Assembly: GCA_963763205.1 (NCBI GenBank)
Contig: CAVXNQ010000018.1
Location: forward strand, 372,001 to 436,000
Direction: 5' to 3'
Source: DDH964 sp963763205
GTDB taxonomy: Bacteria; Desulfobacterota; Desulfuromonadia; Desulfuromonadales; DDH964
DNA: 64,000 bases
Of the stretch, positions 39,263-49,821 are shown piece after piece. The notes under the pieces were generated by a model. That model made no database searches, was not told the origin of the DNA, and was given only the letters and a program-made list of their open reading frames with translations. Within the stretch, counting starts at the first letter, position 1. Each line of letters starts with the position of its first letter. A program made the translations under genes and the position numbers.

Positions 39263-39916
39263 TCAGACCGCCGCCCGCTGGAGGGCCTCGTCCACCAGCA
39301 GTTCGGCTTCCGTCGCCGCCAGCACCTCTTCGACGCTCACCCCCGGCGCCGTCTCCCGCAGGCGCAGCCCCTCGGGGGTGACATCCAGCACCGCCAGGTC
39401 GGTGATGATGCGGTGAACCACCCCCTGGCCGGTCAGCGGCAGGCTGCAGCGCTTCAGCACCTTCGACGCCCCCTGTTTGTTGCAGTGTTCCATGATGACC
39501 ACCACTTTTTTGGCGCCGTGCACCAGGTCCATGGCCCCGCCCATCCCCTTGACCATCTTGCCGGGAATCATCCAGTTGGCCAAGTCCCCCGCCTGCGAGA
39601 CCTCCATCGCCCCGAGGATGGCGAGGTCGATGTGACCGCCGCGGATCATGGCGAAGGACTCGGCGCTGCTGAAGTAGGCGGCGCCGGGGACCGCGGTGAC
39701 CGTCTCCTTGCCGGCGTTGATCAGGTCGGGGTCAACCTGGTGCGGGGTGGGATAGGGGCCGATGCCGAGCAGGCCGTTCTCCGACTGGAGAAAGACCCGC
39801 TTGTCGCCGATGTGGTTGGCGACCAGGGTCGGGATGCCGATCCCAAGGTTGACATAGAAGCCGTCTTCGATCTCCTGCGCTGCTCGCGCGGCGAGCTCTT
39901 CTCTGCTGCGTGCCAT
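39263..39916 (-). CDS. 3-oxoacid CoA-transferase subunit B
   Basis: 217 residues from the ATG at 39916 (AGGAGG six bases upstream; a TTG one codon before is rejected). Motifs: GIGIPTLVANHI, the catalytic Glu in FLQSENGLLGIGP, GGHIDLAILGAMEVSQ and NWMIPGKMVKGMGGAMDLV. With subunit A it transfers CoA, most likely from succinyl-CoA, to a 3-oxoacid such as acetoacetate. Acetoacetate is also the product of the leucine pathway at 24.5 kb. Confidence 0.9.
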   Translation of the reverse strand: MARSREELAARAAQEIEDGFYVNLGIGIPTLVANHIGDKRVFLQSENGLLGIGPYPTPHQVDPDLINAGKETVTAVPGAAYFSSAESFAMIRGGHIDLAILGAMEVSQAGDLANWMIPGKMVKGMGGAMDLVHGAKKVVVIMEHCNKQGASKVLKRCSLPLTGQGVVHRIITDLAVLDVTPEGLRLRETAPGVSVEEVLAATEAELLVDEALQRAAV

Positions 39917-39988
39917 CAATGCCTCCTTTGCTCATGTCCACCCTGAATCTCCGGATGGATACCGGGCAGTTTCCGTTTGGGGGCCCCT

Positions 39989-40681
39989 TTAGGCCGCTTT
40001 CACGGTGACCCGCTCGATGCGCTTTTCATAGGCGGTCCCGTGGCAGATCCGCTGCACGTAGATGCCCGGGGTGTGGACCTGGTCGGCGTCGAGTTCGCCG
40101 ATCTCCACCAGCTGCTCCACCTCGGCGATGGTGACCCGGCCGGCGGCGGCCGCCATCGGGTTGAAGTTGCGGGCGGTCTTGTTGTAGACGAGGTTGCCGG
40201 CGCGGTCCCCGCGCCAGGCCTTGACCAGGGCGAAGTCGGCGGTCAGCGCCGTCTCCAGCAGGTAGGGCTTGCCGGCAAAGAGGCGCACCTCCTTCCCCGC
40301 GGCGACGGGTGTCCCCACCCCGGCCGGGGTGTAGAAGGCGGGGATGCCGGCGCCGCCGGCCCGCAGCCGCTCCGCCAGGGTCCCCTGGGGGACAAGCTCC
40401 ACCTCCAGCTCGCCGGAGAGGAACTGCCGCTCGAACTCCTTGTTCTCCCCGACGTAGGAGGAGACCATCTTGCGGATCTGGAGGTTTTTCAGCAGGATGC
40501 CGAGACCGAAGTCGTCGACCCCGCAGTTGTTGGAGATGATCGTCAGGTCCCTCACCCCCTTGGCGCGCAGCCCGGCAATCAGCTTCTCCGGGATGCCGAC
40601 CAGCCCGAAGCCCCCGACCAGGATCGTGGCGCCGTCGCCGATCCCCTCCAGGGCCTCCTCCACCGAATGCTTGACTTTCAT
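39989..40681 (-). CDS. 3-oxoacid CoA-transferase subunit A
   Basis: 230 residues. Motifs: GATILVGGFGLVGIPEKLI, ISNNCGVDDFGLG, SYVGENKEFERQF, GAGIPAFYTPAGVGT and NFNPMAAAAG. This is the SCOT/AtoD-type A subunit, intact, and the partner of the B gene 72 bases downstream. It is the first gene after the sigma-54-type box at 40748-40762. Confidence 0.9.
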   Translation of the reverse strand: MKVKHSVEEALEGIGDGATILVGGFGLVGIPEKLIAGLRAKGVRDLTIISNNCGVDDFGLGILLKNLQIRKMVSSYVGENKEFERQFLSGELEVELVPQGTLAERLRAGGAGIPAFYTPAGVGTPVAAGKEVRLFAGKPYLLETALTADFALVKAWRGDRAGNLVYNKTARNFNPMAAAAGRVTIAEVEQLVEIGELDADQVHTPGIYVQRICHGTAYEKRIERVTVKAA

Positions 40682-40747
40682 GCGTGCCTCCTTGCGCGAA
40701 TTAAGCCTCCCGGGTGTGGTGACGCCGGGGGGCTGCCGGGAGAAAGA

Positions 40748-40762
40748 GCAAGTTGGATGCCG
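40748..40762 (-). promoter_or_regulatory. Sigma-54 promoter of the 3-oxoacid CoA-transferase operon
   Basis: The - strand reads CGGCATCCAACTTGC, with GG and GC ten bases apart and a full TTGC at -12. It lies about 65 bases before the A-subunit ATG. The 309-base gap 40682-40990 holds no gene besides this site; the activator gene lies just upstream. Confidence 0.62.
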
Positions 40763-40990
40763 AACCGGGGGAAACCAATCGATAAGGAATAAAACCTTGT
40801 GATTCCGATGATCTGAAGCCGACCCAACGACTTTCGGCGGCTTTCCCCCTGCTCTACGTTTGGAGAATGCAACCGGCCCCCGGCAGCGGCGCAGCGAGCT
40901 CGATCCGCCCGGCGCGCCACCTTGAGGGCGCCGTCACGGCGGTAGACAGATTCTGCGCCGGGAAACAGCGCCCCGGATACCATCGGCCGC

Positions 40991-42760
40991 CTACGAAATC
41001 GAGTACTTGTGCAGCTTCTTGTAGATGCCGGGGCGGGAGATGCCGAGCCGGCTGGCGGCTTCGTTGCGGTTGCCGCCGGAGCGCTCGATGGCTTCTTCGA
41101 TCAGGTACTTCTCCACCGTCTCGAGGATCGCGGCGAGGGGGAGGGGGCTGCCGCCCCCCTCCAGGCCGGCGGCGGCGAGGAGGTCGAGAGGCCGGGTCGG
41201 GATGCGGGCCACGGCCTGCAGCAGGTAGTCGGGGAGGTCGCTGCGCCGGATCTGCTCCCCCTGTACCACGTTGAAGGCGCTTTCGATGACGTTGCGCAGC
41301 TCGCGGATGTTGCCGGGGAAGCTGTAGCGCTTGACCACTTCCCAGGCCTCGGGGGTCAGCCCGCGGATGGCGAGACCGAACTCGACGTTGAAGGTGTCGA
41401 TGAAGTGTTCGACGATGCCGAAAATATCCTCCACCCGCTGGCGCAGCGGGGGGACGACCACCGAGACGATATTCAGCCGGTAGTAGAGGTCGTGCCGGAA
41501 TGTCCCCTGCTCGACGCGTTTTTCCATGTTGACGTTGGTGGCGGCGACGAGGCGCACATCGAACTTGCGCGTCGCCCCGCTCCCCAGGGGGGTCACCTCC
41601 CGCTCCTGCAGCACCCGCAGCAGCTTGGCCTGCATGGTGACCGACATGTCGCTGATCTCGTCGAGGAACAGGGTGCCGCCGTGGGCCAGCTCGAACTTGC
41701 CGACCTGGCCCCCCTTGCGGGCCCCGGTGAAGGCGCCGTCGGCATAGCCGAAGAGTTCGGATTCCAGCAGGTGCTCGGGGATGGCGGCACAGTTGACCTT
41801 GATGAAGGGGCCGTAGCGGCGCGGGCTGGCGGCGTGCAGAGAGTGGGCGAGGAGTTCCTTGCCGGTGCCGCTCTCGCCGATGAGCAGGACGCTGGAGCCG
41901 CGCTTGGCCACCCGCAGCAGGGTCGCCTTGAGTTCGCGCATCGCCTTGCTGTTGCCGACGATGCTGTTGATGTCGTAGTGGAAATCGCAGTGCTTGGAAA
42001 CCGCCGGGGGGATTTTGGCCTCCTGCCCCATCAGGGTGGTAAGCTGGTTGGCGAGCAGGGTCACCTCGCGCACGTCGCGGAAGAGGATGCGCCCCAGCGC
42101 CCCGACGACCTCCCCGTTGCGGGACAGGGGATAGCGGCAGGCGACCACCTCGCGGCCGTTGATCTGGTGCGGCCAGCCGATCTCCGCCCGGCCGGTCTCC
42201 ATCACCACCGGCAGCCGCGAGGTCTTGGAATTGGTGTAGGCCTTGAGGATGTGCTTGCCGATCATGTCCTGGGCGCGGGCGCCGAGGGCGTCGGCGAAGT
42301 GCTGGTTGACCAGGGTGATGATCCCGGCGCGATTGATGACGATCAGGCCGTCCTGGATGATGTCGATGAGGGGGCCGAGGGACTGGGCGAGATTGGCCGA
42401 GCCCTGTGGCTCCCCCTCGCGGCCCTCGTCGGCGGCGACGGAGAGGAAGCCGCCCAGGGCCCGGCCGTCCTCCATGATCGGTACGTAGCTGCAGCGAAAA
42501 GGGCGTTCGGCGACGGTGATCGGCTCGGCCCGGAAACAGAAGCCGGCCACCACGTGGGAGGTGAAGGGGGCGAGGTTGCAGAGGTCGCCGAGGCGCCGGC
42601 CGAGGATCGCCTCGGGGTCCCAGCCGAACAGCTCCCGGCAGGTGGGATTGGAGGAGACGACCCGCAGATCCCGGTCGAGAAAGGCGACCCAGCACTCCTT
42701 CCCGGCTTCGCAGAGAACGGGAGCGAATTTGGTGCGTGCGACGATATCGGCAAGCTTCAC
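40991..42760 (-). CDS. Sigma-54-dependent transcriptional activator (PAS-PAS-AAA+-Fis)
   Basis: 589 residues, intact. Two PAS domains (about 15-90 and 115-220) precede the AAA+ core. Walker A is GESGTGKELLAHSL, the sigma-54 contact loop is GYADGAFTGARKGGQ, Walker B is GGTLFLDEISDM, followed by RFRHDLYYRLN-type sensor and YSFPGNIRELRNVIESA. The C-terminus is a Fis-type helix-turn-helix (GGNRNEAASRLGISRPGIYK). No receiver domain, so it senses by PAS. It lies just upstream of the sigma-54-type promoter at 40.75 kb and is the likely driver. It is paralogous to the 55-57 kb activator. Confidence 0.92.
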   Translation of the reverse strand: MKLADIVARTKFAPVLCEAGKECWVAFLDRDLRVVSSNPTCRELFGWDPEAILGRRLGDLCNLAPFTSHVVAGFCFRAEPITVAERPFRCSYVPIMEDGRALGGFLSVAADEGREGEPQGSANLAQSLGPLIDIIQDGLIVINRAGIITLVNQHFADALGARAQDMIGKHILKAYTNSKTSRLPVVMETGRAEIGWPHQINGREVVACRYPLSRNGEVVGALGRILFRDVREVTLLANQLTTLMGQEAKIPPAVSKHCDFHYDINSIVGNSKAMRELKATLLRVAKRGSSVLLIGESGTGKELLAHSLHAASPRRYGPFIKVNCAAIPEHLLESELFGYADGAFTGARKGGQVGKFELAHGGTLFLDEISDMSVTMQAKLLRVLQEREVTPLGSGATRKFDVRLVAATNVNMEKRVEQGTFRHDLYYRLNIVSVVVPPLRQRVEDIFGIVEHFIDTFNVEFGLAIRGLTPEAWEVVKRYSFPGNIRELRNVIESAFNVVQGEQIRRSDLPDYLLQAVARIPTRPLDLLAAAGLEGGGSPLPLAAILETVEKYLIEEAIERSGGNRNEAASRLGISRPGIYKKLHKYSIS

Positions 42761-42821
42761 GGCGGTCTCCGCTGCGGTGCAAAGGGTTGCCCGCGCGCCG
42801 GTGGGGCGCGCGGGGCGGATC

Positions 42822-43386
42822 TCAGGAGCCGGTCAGGGTAAATTCCCAGGCGCACCAGAACTCTTCCGGGTGGGCCTCCGGCGGGCAGGCGAGGCAGCGC
42901 GTCTCCAGGCGCGGATCGACGGTGCGGGCGAACTCGCTGTACTCGACGATTCCCACGCTCTTGCAGGGGAAGTCGGGGAGCCCCTTGCGTTTTCGCGCCG
43001 ACTGCACCCGGCAGTCGACCATGCGGAAGACCGCCCGGGTGTCGGTCACCTCGATCGCCTCCTGCAGGTTGAGGCGGGCGTAGAGGCGGTGCTTGAGGCA
43101 TTCGAGCAGGGCCGGGATGCCGCCTCCCGGTTCGAGGCCGAGGCGGGCCATGATCCGCTGTGCCTCGATGACGGTGAAGCGGCGCCAGGCCTCGCGGTCG
43201 GCATCGATGGCCGCCTCCATGCCGTGCGCTCTTTTCCACCGCCTGGAACCAGAGGCCGTCGTGGGCCAGCCAGTTCTTGGCGTCGTCGACGATGATGTCG
43301 ATCAGCTCCTCCCGGGAGAGGTCGTGGAGGAGGCGGATTCCCGCGTCGAGGGGAGTGTTGGGTTCCAGGGGCAGGGGTTGGGACAT
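42822..43386 (-). CDS. DUF6125-type protein (one frameshift)
   Basis: The first frame from 43386 reads MSQPLPLEPNTPLDAGIRLL and ELIDIIVDDAKNWLAHDGLW to AVEKS near 43225. One base later the frame continues MEAAIDADREAWRRFTVIEA, then LKHRLYARLNLQEAIEV, VFRMVDCRVQSARKRKGL, and the Cys-containing end ETRCLACPPEAHPEEFWCAW. The layout of a small soluble protein with conserved Cys, next to glutaconate-type CoA-transferase genes, resembles proteins annotated DUF6125. The function is unknown. Confidence 0.6.
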
Positions 43387-43502
43387 CGTCTTCTCCTTGG
43401 ATAAAAGGGGGGGAGGGCGCCGCGCCCGTTGGCGGGCACCGCGGCTCCCCCCGCGCCGTCAGCCGCGAACCGGAAGTCCGTCGCCTGCGGCAAGTCCGGT
43501 GG

Positions 43503-44324
43503 TCATGCCTTGACCTTGGGGATGAAGATCTGCTCGGGATCGAGGACCTCGTGGATCAGGTGCAGCTCTTCGTAGGTCGGCGGCGGCGTCTCGCCGGCCA
43601 CCCGGGAGACGTCGAGGTCGAACTGGCACTCGCCGCGGATCTGCTCCACCGTCGTGCCGGGATGGCAGGTGTCGAGGTAGATGCGCCCGCTCTCGGCGTC
43701 GAAGCGGAAGACGCCGAGGGTGCTGATGACCGCCGTCGGCCCGCCGCGGTAGGCGGCGCCGTAGAGCTCGCGGCGGTGGACCCAGTCCCCTTCCGGCCAC
43801 TTCTTCACCCGCCAGCCGGGGGAGGTGATGTAGCTGACCTTCTCGGTGAAGCGGCGCTTCTCGTGGACCATGATGAAGACGGTGCGGCTGGCGAAGGAGT
43901 TGATGTCGGGGTTGCCGCCGCTGCCGGTGAGGCGCAGCTCTGGATTCAGGTAGTCGCCGATGACGGTGGTATTGACGTTGCCGTACTGATCGACCTCGGC
44001 GCCGCCTAAAAAGCCGAGATCGACGTAGCCGCGCTGGGCGATGGCGAAGGCGTCGTAGAGTCCCGAGGACTTGGAGGCCCCCATCTCGCAGCGGGCGTCA
44101 CCGACGGAGGTCGGCAGCTGCGGCGGCCGGCCGTCGAGGGTGCCGGCCTCGAAGATCAGCTTGAGGTTCGGGGCGTGGGTCTTTTGGGCCAGCATGATGG
44201 CGACCATCGGCAGGCCGGTGCCGGCGAAGACCACCTCGTTGTCCATCACCTCGCGGGCGGCGGCGCAGCACAGGAGGTCGGCCAGGTTGTATTCTCCCGC
44301 TTGGGCGTACTGTTTCGTCGTCAT
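43503..44324 (-). CDS. Glutaconate-type CoA-transferase beta subunit
   Basis: 273 residues, intact. Typical blocks are EVVFAGTGLPMVAIMLAQKT, LKLIFEAGTLDG, LYDAFAIAQRGYVDLGFLGG, AEVDQYGNVNTTVIGDY and ASRTVFIMVHEKRRF. It pairs with the alpha gene, whose stop lies a base away from its ATG. It moves CoA onto a dicarboxylic or related acid; the true acceptor is unknown. Confidence 0.85.
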   Translation of the reverse strand: MTTKQYAQAGEYNLADLLCCAAAREVMDNEVVFAGTGLPMVAIMLAQKTHAPNLKLIFEAGTLDGRPPQLPTSVGDARCEMGASKSSGLYDAFAIAQRGYVDLGFLGGAEVDQYGNVNTTVIGDYLNPELRLTGSGGNPDINSFASRTVFIMVHEKRRFTEKVSYITSPGWRVKKWPEGDWVHRRELYGAAYRGGPTAVISTLGVFRFDAESGRIYLDTCHPGTTVEQIRGECQFDLDVSRVAGETPPPTYEELHLIHEVLDPEQIFIPKVKA

Positions 44325-44325
44325 G

Positions 44326-45297
44326 TCACTGCCCCCTTTTGACGCTGGTGCTGTAGTTGAGCGCGGTGTTGGCCTTGAGCCGCAGGGTGCGGGGCCAGCC
44401 GAGCTTCTCCAGGTAGGAGAGGTGGTCGAGGCCGTAGACCCACTCCTCGGCCCAGGCGTCGAACCCCTCCTGGGTGCGGGTCTTCTGGTAGAAGTCGCGC
44501 AGGAAATCGCCGTCGACGTCGTAGCGGCCGAACATCCCGGTGGGGTGGGCGTTCCAGGGGCACTCGACGATGTAGTCGACCTCGAAGGAGGGGATGGTGT
44601 TGGCGTCGCTGTTGCGCCGCAGGTAGTCCTCGGGGACGATCTCTTCGGCGATGGCGATGGTGACCTTGGCGGCCCGGGCCACCTCCGGGTCGGTGTAGTA
44701 CTGGCCGCTGACCCGCACCGTCCCCCCCTCGCCGACCTGCTGCACGCTCAGGACCGCGACGTCGATCTTCGGCGCCGGGACCAGCACCTGCTGGCCGCCG
44801 CCGTAGAAGGGGTCGTCGAGGAACTGGTACTTGCTGCGGGCGATGTGCGGCCGGCTGCCGTCGCGCAGCCCGGCGCGGCCGAGCATATCGTACTCGGGGT
44901 TGTGGAGGTCGGTCCCCAGGGACGACTGGCTGACGGCGAAGGGCATGCCGGCGGCGGCCGCCGCCATGCGGAAGGTCATCTCCGCGTGGCTGTAGTCCTC
45001 GACCAGGAGCTCCTGCTTGCCGACCCGCCGCGAGAGGTTGGCGCCGTACTTGCCGTAGAGCTCGTGGCCGACCCAGCACGACTCCCAGATGGCGACGCAG
45101 CCGGCGCCGACCAGGAACTCGGTCTGCGGCCCGCCGTTGACCTCGATGAGATGCAGGTCGCGGGCCTGGCGGCGGATCAGTTCGTAGACCAGGGCCATGG
45201 GGCGGCGCCAGATGGTGAAGCCGGAGAAGGTCAGGGTGCTGCCGTCGGTGACCAGGGCGGCGGCTTCCGCCAGGGAAATACGCTTGTTCTTCTGCAT
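44326..45297 (-). CDS. Glutaconate-type CoA-transferase alpha subunit
   Basis: 323 residues, intact: MQKNKRISLAEAAALVTDGS, TFSGFTIWRRPMALVYELIR, AIWESCWVGHELYG, DLHNPEYDMLGRAGLRDG and PWNAHPTGMFGRYDVDGDF. It belongs to the alpha family of glutaconate CoA-transferase, with low certainty on substrate. It begins 14 bases after the upstream acyl-CoA dehydrogenase stop, so it forms one transcription unit with it. Confidence 0.84.
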   Translation of the reverse strand: MQKNKRISLAEAAALVTDGSTLTFSGFTIWRRPMALVYELIRRQARDLHLIEVNGGPQTEFLVGAGCVAIWESCWVGHELYGKYGANLSRRVGKQELLVEDYSHAEMTFRMAAAAAGMPFAVSQSSLGTDLHNPEYDMLGRAGLRDGSRPHIARSKYQFLDDPFYGGGQQVLVPAPKIDVAVLSVQQVGEGGTVRVSGQYYTDPEVARAAKVTIAIAEEIVPEDYLRRNSDANTIPSFEVDYIVECPWNAHPTGMFGRYDVDGDFLRDFYQKTRTQEGFDAWAEEWVYGLDHLSYLEKLGWPRTLRLKANTALNYSTSVKRGQ

Positions 45298-45311
45298 GGC
45301 TCTCTCCTTTT

Positions 45312-46461
<1,150 letters not shown>

Positions 46462-46501
46462 CGGGATCTCCTTTAGCGTTGCGGTTAGGGATAAAATTCT
46501 T

Positions 46502-46619
46502 TTCGCCACGGAGACGCAGAGGCACAGAGAAATGCAAACGATAGAGCTTTCTGGTTTCCGACCAGAACCGGGGATTTGCTGTAAAGCGTTTCCTCTGTGT
46601 CTCGGTGTCTCTGTGGCGA
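46502..46619. repeat. Long imperfect inverted repeat between two acd genes
   Basis: The arm TTCGCCACGGAGACGCAGAG and the facing arm ending TCTCTGTGGCGA are complementary over about 30 bases with a few mismatches. The CACGGAGAC/CACAGAG wording recurs at 51.1 kb. It fills the 170-base gap. Confidence 0.7.
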
Positions 46620-46631
46620 GGTCTGCCGTGG

Positions 46632-47786
46632 CTACAGATTTTTCAGGATCTCCCGCGAGACGATCAGCCGCTGGATTTCGCTGGTCCCCTCGTAGATGGT
46701 GGTGACGCGGGCGTCGCGGGCGTAGCGCTCGACGGGGTAGTCGCGGGTATAGCCGTAACCGCCGAGCATCTGCACCGCCTCGTAGCAGGCGCGGTTGGCG
46801 CTCTCGGTGGCGAACAGCTTGGCCATGGAGGCCTCCTTGGCGAAGGTTTTCCCCTGCTCCTTTTTGCAGGCGGCCTGCATCAGGAGCAGCCGCGCCGCCT
46901 CCAGCTCGGTGTAGGCGTCGGCGATTTTCCACTGGATCGCCTGGAAGTCGGCGAGCTTCTGGCCGAACTGGCTCCGCTCCCGGGCGTAGCGGGTCGCGCA
47001 GTCCATCGCCGCCAGGCCGACCCCGAGCCCCAACGAGCCGATGCCGATGCGGCCGCCGGCGAGCTCGCCGACGGCGATGCGGAAGCCGTCGTTGAGCTTG
47101 CCCATCAGGGCCGTTGCAGGAATGCGGCAGTCGTCGAAGAGCACCTCGTTGGTCGCCGAGGCGTGCTGCCCCATCTTCTCCTCCGCCTTGCCGACCACCA
47201 GGCCGGGGGTCCCGGCCTCGACCAGGAAGCAGCTGATCCCCTTCCCCTTCGGCGCGGTCTTGTCGGTCACCGCCCAGACGACGAAGACCCCGGCGTAGGG
47301 AGCGCTGGTGATGAAGATCTTGGCGCCGTTCAGGACCCAGTCGTCGCCGTCGCGCACCGCCGTCGTTGTCATCCCGGCCGGGTCGGAACCGGCCCCGGGC
47401 TCGGTGAGGGCGAAGGCGCCGGCGCGGTATTCGCCCGAGCAGATGCGCGGGATGTAGGCCTGCTTCTGCGCTTCGCTGCCGATGGCCTGGATCACCTCGC
47501 AGACCATGTTGTTGACCGAGACGGTCACCGCCGTCGCCGCGCAGGCGCGGGCGATCTCGGTCATGGCGACGCTGAAGGCGACCACGCCGGCCTCGGCGCC
47601 GCCGTACTCCTCGCGCACGTTGAGCCCCATGAAGCCGAGCTCGGCGAGCTTCTGCAGATTGGCGTAGAAGGGTTCGCGGTCGCCGCCGCGGTCGAGGTCT
47701 GCGGCGATGGGCGCCAGTTCGGCGGCGGCGAAGTCCCGCGCGGTCTGCTGGATGAGTTTCTGTTCTTCAGTCAGTTCGAGATGCAT
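46632..47786 (-). CDS. Acyl-CoA dehydrogenase, second paralogue
   Basis: 384 residues, intact: MHLELTEEQKLIQQTARDFA, GFMGLNVREEYGGAEAGVVA, AFALTEPGAGSDPAGMTTTA, WVLNGAKIFITSAPYAGVFV, GGRIGIGSLGLGVGLAAMDC and TTIYEGTSEIQRLIVSREIL. It is paralogous to the gene at 45312-46461, with the same fold and electron acceptor but possibly a different chain length. It ends the beta-oxidation block that includes the hydratase, dehydrogenase and thiolase. Confidence 0.92.
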   Translation of the reverse strand: MHLELTEEQKLIQQTARDFAAAELAPIAADLDRGGDREPFYANLQKLAELGFMGLNVREEYGGAEAGVVAFSVAMTEIARACAATAVTVSVNNMVCEVIQAIGSEAQKQAYIPRICSGEYRAGAFALTEPGAGSDPAGMTTTAVRDGDDWVLNGAKIFITSAPYAGVFVVWAVTDKTAPKGKGISCFLVEAGTPGLVVGKAEEKMGQHASATNEVLFDDCRIPATALMGKLNDGFRIAVGELAGGRIGIGSLGLGVGLAAMDCATRYARERSQFGQKLADFQAIQWKIADAYTELEAARLLLMQAACKKEQGKTFAKEASMAKLFATESANRACYEAVQMLGGYGYTRDYPVERYARDARVTTIYEGTSEIQRLIVSREILKNL

Positions 47787-47797
47787 CGGTTCCTCCC

Positions 47798-48581
47798 TCA
47801 GCAGTTTTGGAAACGGGCTGGCCGCTTCTCGAGAAACGCCCCCATCCCCTCTTTCTGGTCGGCGGTGGCAAAACAGAGGGCGAACTGGTCGGCCTCGTAG
47901 CGGCAGGCCTTGTCGATCTCCATCTCCAGGCCGTTGTCGATCGCGTCCTTGCACAGGGCGATGGCGAGCGCCCCCTTGGCCGCGATCTTGCCCGCCAGCT
48001 CCCGGGCCGCCGCCGCCAGCTCCGCCCGCGGCACAACCCGGTTGGCCAGCCCGAGGCGGCAGGCCTCGACCGGCATCGATCATGTCGCCGGTGAAGAGCA
48101 GCTCCTTGGCGCGCCCCTTGCCGATCAGGCGCGGCAGGCGCTGGGTGCCGGCGAAGCCGGGGATGACGCCGAGGTTGACCTCGGGCTGGCCGAAGCGGGC
48201 GTGGTCCGCCGCCAGGCGGATGTCGCAGGCCAGAGCCAGTTCGCAGCCGCCGCCGAGGGCGAAGCCGTTCACCGCGGCGATGACCGGCTTGGAGAGCTGC
48301 TCGATGCGGTTCATCGTCTGCTGGCCGAGGAGGGCGAAGCGGCGGGCGGCGAGGGCATCCAGCGCCTGCATGGCGGCGATGTCGGCGCCGGCGACGAAGG
48401 CCTTCTCCCCGGCGCCGGTGAGGATCACCACCTTGACCTCCGGGTCGATCTCCAACCCCTCGAAGCAGCACAGGAGCTCCTTCAGGGTCGCTTCGTTGAG
48501 GGCGTTGAGGGCCTGGGGGCGATTGATGGTGACGGTGGCGATGTTTTCGTGTATTTCGAGAAGCAGGTTGTTGAATTCCAT
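47798..48581 (-). CDS. Enoyl-CoA hydratase (one frameshift)
   Basis: It starts MEFNNLLLEIHENIATVTIN at 48581. Motifs: NRPQALNALNEATLKELL, GEKAFVAGADIAAMQALDA, AAVNGFALGGGCELALACDI and the glutamate pair region VNLGVIPGFAGTQRLPRLIG. The frame shifts near 48075; the rest (EACRLGLANRVVPRAEL, MEIDKACRYEADQFALCF, GMGAFLEKRPARFQNC) is in another frame. Full length is about 261 residues. It hydrates crotonyl-CoA-type intermediates for the 3-hydroxyacyl-CoA dehydrogenase. Confidence 0.87.
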
Positions 48582-48617
48582 TACGATGGGCTCCTGTTGG
48601 CTTTTCATGCTTTTGAC

Positions 48618-48803
48618 CTTCCCCCTTTTCGACTTGCCGGAGCGCAGTGGACGTTTCGGGAAAACGACCGGCAAATGTCTGAGCGCAGCGAGTTTTTGCC
48701 GGTCCCCGAAACGTCTGCGGAGCGCAGGGAACCCGCGTAGCGGGCAAGTCGATCGGGGGCCCTTTCTTTGCCTACTTTCTTTGGGCAAGCAAAGAAAGTA
48801 GGG
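48618..48803. repeat. Complex palindromic intergenic element
   Basis: Nested inverted repeats are visible: CGACTTGCC with GGCAAGTCG, GACGTTTCGGG with CCCGAAACGTC, and CTACTTTCTTTG with CAAAGAAAGTAG at the right. The element fills most of the 260-base gap. No protein is encoded. It looks like a dispersed repeat, but no second copy is in the window. Confidence 0.6.
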
Positions 48804-48841
48804 CGTCGGCAGGGGGCGCAACCCCTGGGTTCTGAGCCGAG

Positions 48842-49695
<854 letters not shown>

Positions 49696-49821
49696 GTCTA
49701 TTTTCCTCCTCGTGTAAAAATCGGTTTTGACTCGGGCGATGCCGTCCGGCCGCTCGGATCGGACCCATATGTCCGATCGGACTCATCCGACGGATCGGAC
49801 GCGGCCGTTTCAGACGCGCCG

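Noticed and set aside
40854..42841. Long antisense open frames across the 41-kb activator
   Set aside because: The - strand frame encodes a perfect PAS/AAA+/Fis protein; the others are Arg/Pro/Ala-rich noise from the GC-rich third positions.
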